A DNA stretch of 11,212 nt from Pelotomaculum sp. (lineage in GTDB: Bacteria; Bacillota; Desulfotomaculia; Desulfotomaculales; Pelotomaculaceae), in NCBI GenBank assembly GCA_022839445.1, contig JALHFC010000021.1:1-11212 (forward strand). Direction: 5' to 3'. A program made the position numbers and the translations under genes. Positions 7,392-11,212 of the stretch are shown here, in pieces (position 1 is the first letter of the stretch; each line of letters opens with the position of its first letter). Under the pieces are notes generated by a model. It searched no databases. It saw only the letters and a list, made by a program, of their open reading frames with translations, and was not told where the DNA came from.

Positions 7392-8432
7392 TTAACCGCC
7401 GGAATAACTCCAAACACCTTTCAACTCCAAACCGTAAAACTCTTGGAGCATCTCCCTGTGCATAGCGACAGGATCTACATCGCTGAAAAGCTCCGGGTGA
7501 AACCATTTGGCCAGGGTTACAAGCCCGATTACCGAACGGGGGCCGGTAAGCAACCTTGAAGAAACAAGATGAACTTGCCCGTCTTGCGTTGCCTTCAACC
7601 TTTTCAGTCCGGGCCTGTTGATAATTTCGTTTCTAACCTCTTCCATAACTTCACCGGCATGTAATTCCTCACCCGGTTTGTTTAAATAAACCTCTTTAAC
7701 AATTATGGACGGGTTTTTCTCCAATACCCATTCTGCATTTAATACCGGGAATTTTACCTGTTCTTCCGAAGCAACATTTATGCCCCCGGCATCCACAATT
7801 CGTTTATGTGAGGCCGTTTCCGAAGCCACCGTATTATACGGGCCCCGGCCGTCTTCAAAGTAAACCGCCGGCTTATTCCCCGGCTCCAGCTTTTCTATTC
7901 GTTCTTGCACCAGCTCCCGGTTGCGGGTGATAATTGCGGATAATTCCCCGGCTCGCTCCTTTTTATCTAAAATCTGCCCCAGGCATTTTATGCTTAAAAG
8001 CACCCCTTCTGTTTCATAAGCTTTGAATAAGAGCACCGGAATACCAGCCTGTTCAATTTTTTCTCTTAATTCATCTTTTAAGCAAGGGTCTGCGATTACG
8101 AGGTCCGGTTTCTGTTCCAGCAACAATTCCAGATTCGGTGTCATCCATGATCTGCCCAGGCTGAGTTTATCTTTTATCTGCGGCGGGAAACTGCAAATTT
8201 CACTGCGGGCTACAATTTTATCCTCCACACCGAAAGCACAGAGAAGTTCGGAGATATATGAGTTTATCGAAACAATCCGCTGCGGGGAACACGGCGCTTC
8301 CACCGTTCTGCCGGTCTCATCTACAACGGTTATCTTTTTGGTTTCAGACACTTCTGCTTTCTTTGCCGCACAACCGCTGCTGAGAAGGAGCAGTATAACA
8401 GCCAGAAAAATTACCGGCATCTTTTTGTGCAA
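7392..8432 (-). CDS. Lipoprotein substrate-binding protein, FecB/BtuF-like (second copy)
   Basis: Extracellular, membrane-anchored ligand-binding component of the ABC importer, 346 residues, of the class III periplasmic-binding-protein type (Peripla_BP_2/TroA-like). The signal peptide ends in the lipobox LSSGC with Cys21 as the lipidated residue. Family features: QRIVSINSYISELLCAFGVEDKIVARS near 51-77, TPNLELLLEQKPDLVIAD (98-115) and REKIEQAGIPVLLF (123-136). The tail LAKWFHPELFSDVDP (307-321) is shared almost block for block with the other SBP. The start is TTG at 8432, supported by GGAGGG seven bases upstream; an internal ATG four codons on is too far from it. It is preceded by a structured 170-base leader and followed by the permease gene, so it may have its own control. 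Ligand is not readable from sequence: corrinoid, haem or metal chelate. Confidence 0.93.
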   Translation of the reverse strand: MHKKMPVIFLAVILLLLSSGCAAKKAEVSETKKITVVDETGRTVEAPCSPQRIVSINSYISELLCAFGVEDKIVARSEICSFPPQIKDKLSLGRSWMTPNLELLLEQKPDLVIADPCLKDELREKIEQAGIPVLLFKAYETEGVLLSIKCLGQILDKKERAGELSAIITRNRELVQERIEKLEPGNKPAVYFEDGRGPYNTVASETASHKRIVDAGGINVASEEQVKFPVLNAEWVLEKNPSIIVKEVYLNKPGEELHAGEVMEEVRNEIINRPGLKRLKATQDGQVHLVSSRLLTGPRSVIGLVTLAKWFHPELFSDVDPVAMHREMLQEFYGLELKGVWSYSGG

Positions 8433-8456
8433 AATAGAACCCTCCTTTAATAATTA

Positions 8457-8590
8457 ATAGACCAGCCTCGCAGGTTGGGAAAGCAAGCGGCTAACCTCCC
8501 CTCGCGTGAGGGCTATAAGTTAGAGAAACAGCGACCGAGCTGGCCTCGCACCGGTTTTCTTGTTAGCCTGCTTATGCAGGCGCCTGTTCT
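8457..8590 (-). promoter_or_regulatory. Structured 5' leader, candidate diverged cobalamin riboswitch
   Basis: Non-coding spacer upstream of the second SBP gene. On the minus strand: a 6-bp hairpin GCCTGC-ATAA-GCAGGC (8581-8566); CCGGTGCGAG (8554-8545), like the conserved GGUGCGAGUCC element of cobalamin riboswitches; a hairpin CAGC-TCGGTC-GCTG (8542-8529) ending in CTGT as in the (C)ACUGU element; a hairpin CCCTC-ACGC-GAGGG (8512-8499) followed by GGAGG where riboswitches have GGGAAGG; GTTAGCC (8495-8489), able to pair with GGCTAAC (8568-8562); and a last hairpin around 8475-8460. CCCTC could also mask the ribosome binding site GGAGGG (8445-8440), which would fit control of translation. Against it: the element is shorter than usual, the B12 box (AGYCAGGAGACCTGCC type) is not clear, and several core bases differ. 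Presence of structure is fairly sure; the class is tentative. Confidence 0.42.
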
Positions 8591-8602
8591 GTTAAACTAT
8601 TT

Positions 8603-9631
8603 TTATGGGAAAGTACTAATGTTTTCCGGTTCCAGGTCATAAAACTTTTTCAGCATCTCTTTATGCACATCTTCAGGGTCAATATCTGCAAAAAGATCCG
8701 GATGCAACCACTTGGCCCAGTAAAGGGAACCTACGGGTGAACGCAAACCTGCGGTAAGATCCCAGCTCATAATATAAACTTTTTCGTCTTTTACCGCCCT
8801 GGTTTTAGTCAACCCGGGGCGGCGCATTACTTCGTCGCGCAGTTCGCGCATTTGCTCCGGCGTTTCTCCACGGGTACTCATACGCACAATAAATTGCGGG
8901 TTCTTTTCCGCCAGCCACTCCGGGGTAAGAGTAGGACTCTTGATTGGCTCGTCGGCCGCAATATTGATACCTCCCGCCAGTTCTATTCTTTCATGAGGAG
9001 TGGTGCCGGCGGAAGAGCTGTAATAGGGCTTGTTCCATTCGTAATAAACCAGCGGTTTGTCCTTGTCGGCCAGCTTTTCCGTCCGCTCTTTGATCAGTTC
9101 GTGATATTTAGTACAATAATCAATCAATTCCCGGGCACGTTCTTTTTTCCCTAAAAGCGTTCCAAAGTTCTCAATGATCACCGGCAATCTTTTTGTGTCG
9201 GAAGTTGTTTCTACAATGACGGGTATGCCGGCAGCTTCCAGTTTTTCTCTCATTTCTGTTTTGAGCATACTGTCGGCCACCACTACATCCGGTTTGCACT
9301 GGATGATCAATTCCAGGTTCGGCAGGTAGGATGTACCGGCCACCTCCGGTATTTTCGTTAATGAGGCAGGAAACATGGTTCTGGAATCGCGGCCGATAAT
9401 TTTCTCCTCACCGCCCAGGGCATAGATCATTTCCGAAGCGCCGGAGGTGATAGTAACTATTGTATCTACAGGACAAAAGATTTCCACGTTTTTACCCGTT
9501 CCGTCGGTAATGGTAACAAGTGTTTTTTCCGTTTGTCCAACGCTTCCGGTAATTTTCTTGGAAGCACAGCCGGATACCGCGATGCAAATTAAAAGAAACA
9601 GGGATATGCAGAATAAACAAATTTTCCTCAC
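8603..9631 (-). CDS. Lipoprotein substrate-binding protein, FecB/BtuF-like (first copy)
   Basis: Cell-surface lipoprotein that would capture the importer's ligand and hand it to the permease, 342 residues. Signal peptide with lipobox VSGC, Cys22 lipidated. The Peripla_BP_2-type fold is shown by ALGGEEKIIGRD (71-82), PNLELIIQCKPDVVVAD (104-120), REKLEAAGIPVIV (128-140) and the two-lobe helix region GKKERARELI (161-170). The end WAKWLHPDLFADIDPEDVHKEM (305-326) matches the second SBP. The ligand-pocket regions differ more: here DTIVTITSGASEMIY, there QRIVSINSYISELLC, and KPYYSSSAGTTPHER against GPYNTVASETASHKR. The two may thus bind different ligands, or one may supplement the other. The start is GTG at 9631 with AAGGAGGCG about 8 bases upstream. 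It follows the ATPase gene by 72 bases that show no strong structure. Confidence 0.93.
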   Translation of the reverse strand: MRKICLFCISLFLLICIAVSGCASKKITGSVGQTEKTLVTITDGTGKNVEIFCPVDTIVTITSGASEMIYALGGEEKIIGRDSRTMFPASLTKIPEVAGTSYLPNLELIIQCKPDVVVADSMLKTEMREKLEAAGIPVIVETTSDTKRLPVIIENFGTLLGKKERARELIDYCTKYHELIKERTEKLADKDKPLVYYEWNKPYYSSSAGTTPHERIELAGGINIAADEPIKSPTLTPEWLAEKNPQFIVRMSTRGETPEQMRELRDEVMRRPGLTKTRAVKDEKVYIMSWDLTAGLRSPVGSLYWAKWLHPDLFADIDPEDVHKEMLKKFYDLEPENISTFP

Positions 9632-9703
9632 GTTTTTACGCCTCCTTCAAGCAAGTTCAGGCATGTGTTATCATAAACAATCTCCGGTTGTGCCATGAAT
9701 ACC

Positions 9704-10552
9704 CTAAACCGTCGCTTTCCCTATGGCCGCCTTTTCCCGGCCGGCAGGGTTATACAGGGAGGATACATCTTCACCCTCCGGCCAGGTCAGCGAGCGAATG
9801 GGGAGCACCTGGACGCCTGCGCCGTTTTGTTCAATTCTTGCCTCTACGCTGTAGACGGCGCGGATATTGTCCTGGTTGAGCACCGCGGGCGGCGGCCCGG
9901 CGGCGAAAACCTTTCCACTACTTAAAAGAATAAGCTGATCTGAAAAACGTGAAGCCAGGTTTAAATCGTGCAATACCATGATCACCGTCATTTTACCTTG
10001 GCAGGCAAGATTTTTTAAAAGCCCCAGAACCTCCAACTGGTGTCTGATATCAAGGTTTGAAGTCGGCTCGTCCAGCAAGAGTACTTCCGGTTCCTGGGCC
10101 AGGGCCCGGGCGATTAAAACTTTTTGTTTTTCTCCCCCGCTCAGCTCATTTAAATATTTTAGGGCAAACCCTTCGATATTCATAAAGCGTAAAATCCTGG
10201 TTACGATTTCCCTGTCCCCGGCCCCCACACCCCAGCTTAAATACGGTTTTCTACCCAGAAGCACGGCTTCAAAAACTGTCAGGGGAAATACCTCCGCCCC
10301 GCTTTGCGGTACATATCCCAAAAGCCTGGGTAATTCACGGGAACCAATGAGGGCCACTTCTTTGCCGTTTAAATATACAAAACCACTTTTAGGTTTTAGC
10401 ACATGGCAAATGCAGCGCAGAAGGGTGCTTTTGCCGGAACCGTTCGGCCCGACAATGCTTGCCGTCTCTCCTTCTTTAATCTGCATGGTTACTTTGTCCA
10501 AAACTTGCCGGCTGCCGTAGCAAAAGGAACATTCTTTCACCTTCAGCTTCAC
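9704..10552 (-). CDS. ABC importer ATP-binding protein, BtuD/FecE/HmuV type
   Basis: Cytoplasmic ATPase that drives import through the FecCD-type permease, 282 residues. Motifs: Walker A GPNGSGKST (35-43), Q-loop YVPQ (80-83), signature LSGGEKQ (137-143), Walker B VLLLDEP (157-163) with TSNLD after it, and H-loop His195 in VLHDLNLASRF. The phrase VLHDLNLA and the LGRxPY motif near 99-104 are typical of the iron-chelate/cobalamin branch. About 45 residues follow the usual end of the domain, a length seen in BtuD/FecE relatives. I chose GTG 10552 because AGGAGG (10566-10561) lies 8 bases before it; the in-frame GTG at 10561 overlaps that site and cannot use it. It starts 45 bases after cbiC, so corrin synthesis and the transporter are probably cotranscribed. 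Its permease is two genes further on, an unusual ATPase-SBP-SBP-permease order. Confidence 0.95.
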   Translation of the reverse strand: MKLKVKECSFCYGSRQVLDKVTMQIKEGETASIVGPNGSGKSTLLRCICHVLKPKSGFVYLNGKEVALIGSRELPRLLGYVPQSGAEVFPLTVFEAVLLGRKPYLSWGVGAGDREIVTRILRFMNIEGFALKYLNELSGGEKQKVLIARALAQEPEVLLLDEPTSNLDIRHQLEVLGLLKNLACQGKMTVIMVLHDLNLASRFSDQLILLSSGKVFAAGPPPAVLNQDNIRAVYSVEARIEQNGAGVQVLPIRSLTWPEGEDVSSLYNPAGREKAAIGKATV

Positions 10553-10560
10553 GAAAAACA

Positions 10561-10566
10561 CCTCCT
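10561..10566 (-). promoter_or_regulatory. Ribosome binding site deciding the ATPase start
   Basis: A perfect AGGAGG on the minus strand, 8 bases before GTG 10552. It overlaps an alternative GTG at 10561, which rules that codon out as the likely start and shortens the ATPase by three residues. Confidence 0.8.
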
Positions 10567-10597
10567 CTCATTTTTTAAACCTTTACAAACGCTTGAA

Positions 10598-11209
10598 CTA
10601 GGCCAGGTATAAAAGAGCATTGACTACAGCGGCTGCAATCGTGCTGCCGCCTTTGGAGCCGGGTAAGGTAACATACGGCACATTCGTGTTCATCAACATT
10701 TTCTTACTTTCCGCGGCGCCGACAAAACCCACCGGAATGCCTACTACCAGTGCCGGTGACACTTTACCCCGGTTAATCAGCTCGCAAAGGGTAAACAGGG
10801 CGGTGGGCGCGTTGCCGATAGCCGCGATGCCGCCGTTCAGCTCCGGCGCCGCCAGGCGCATAGCTGCTATAGCACGGGTCACGCCCTGCTGCCGGGCCTC
10901 TGACACCACTTTTGGATCGTCAATATAGCAACTGACCGGGATGCCGAATTTCTTTAACTGTAAAGCATTTATCCCGGCTTTTAACATTTTTACATCCGTA
11001 ACAATGGGACGGCCCGCCCGGATGGCATTCAGACCGGCCTCTACCGCACCGGGGTGAAGGCGCAAAAGCCCGGCATAAGAAACATCGCCGGTGGCATGCG
11101 CCACTCGCTCAACAATCTTCCGTTCCCCCGGGGCCAGAGAGCTTAGCTCCGGAAGGTTTTCCTCAATAATTGCCATGCTGCGTTTTTCAATAGCCTGGGG
11201 CTCACACAT
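10598..11209 (-). CDS. cbiC: (Cobalt-)precorrin-8 methylmutase CbiC/CobH
   Basis: Moves the methyl group from C-11 to C-12 of (cobalt-)precorrin-8 to give (cobi)hydrogenobyrinate, a late ring-forming step of adenosylcobalamin synthesis, in the cytoplasm. Family features over 203 residues: PQAIEKRSMAII at the N-terminus, the conserved histidine in ERVAHATGD (His38; the family's catalytic His), TDVKMLKAGIN (about 72-82), CYIDDPKVV, GVTRAIAAM, IGNAPTALF, VVGIPVGFVGAAESK, and the end KGGSTIAAAVVNALLY. ATG 11209 is only three bases from the window edge, and relatives such as Salmonella CbiC begin a few residues earlier, so the true start may lie outside. It opens the visible run of genes, 45 bases before the ATPase. 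It supports a cobalamin setting for the transporter and chelatase downstream. Confidence 0.94.
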   Translation of the reverse strand: MCEPQAIEKRSMAIIEENLPELSSLAPGERKIVERVAHATGDVSYAGLLRLHPGAVEAGLNAIRAGRPIVTDVKMLKAGINALQLKKFGIPVSCYIDDPKVVSEARQQGVTRAIAAMRLAAPELNGGIAAIGNAPTALFTLCELINRGKVSPALVVGIPVGFVGAAESKKMLMNTNVPYVTLPGSKGGSTIAAAVVNALLYLA

Positions 11210-11212
11210 GAA

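Noticed and set aside
8457..8590. tRNA, c-di-GMP, TPP, FMN or NiCo riboswitch in the SBP leader
   Set aside because: Hallmark sequences of these classes as I know them are absent; only the cobalamin core shows partial likeness.

Overview
All nine recognisable genes in this window lie on the minus strand, so they are read from the right edge to the left. The spacing is short throughout (20 to about 190 bases) and I see no rho-independent terminator between genes. The window therefore looks like one long operon or a few overlapping transcription units. Purine-rich ribosome binding sites, several GTG/TTG starts, two Gram-positive-type lipoprotein SBPs and a surface protein with a copper-amine-oxidase-N-like domain suggest an anaerobic, mid-GC member of the Bacillota. 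A Desulfotomaculum/Pelotomaculum-like (Peptococcaceae) relative is my best guess; it is an inference from style and not a proven assignment.

Reading order: (1) cbiC, the (cobalt-)precorrin-8 methylmutase of anaerobic cobalamin synthesis, at 10598-11209 and perhaps cut by the window edge. (2) A BtuD/FecE-type ABC ATPase, 9704-10552. (3) A first lipoprotein substrate-binding protein (SBP), 8603-9631. (4) A 170-base structured intergenic leader that resembles a diverged cobalamin riboswitch. (5) A second, paralogous lipoprotein SBP, 7392-8432. (6) A FecCD/BtuC-type permease, 6225-7322. (7) A gap with two perfect 13-bp dyads. (8) A large exported protein with four degenerate repeats and a C-terminal copper-amine-oxidase-N-like domain, 3795-6038. 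(9) A ChlD/BchD-like chelatase subunit (AAA+ plus acidic linker plus vWA), 1713-3737. (10) A ChlI/BchI-like AAA+ chelatase subunit, 560-1645. (11) The N-terminal part of an ABC-2-type exporter ATPase, cut by the left edge at 1-539.

The genes make sense together as a corrinoid or metal-tetrapyrrole locus. CbiC builds the corrin ring. The ABC importer probably brings in a corrinoid, haem-like compound or metal chelate. The I and D AAA+ subunits would power metal insertion by a large CobN/BchH-like chelatase that is not encoded here. Comparative genomics has long proposed that ChlI/ChlD-like proteins replace CobS/CobT as partners of CobN in many anaerobes. No chlorophyll genes are present to suggest real magnesium chelation.

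The least ordinary parts are the leader between the two SBP genes, the conserved four-cysteine motif inserted in both chelatase ATPases, and the repeat-bearing surface protein placed between transporter and chelatase. I found no tRNA, rRNA, CRISPR array or insertion sequence. No stretch longer than 300 bases lacks a gene.
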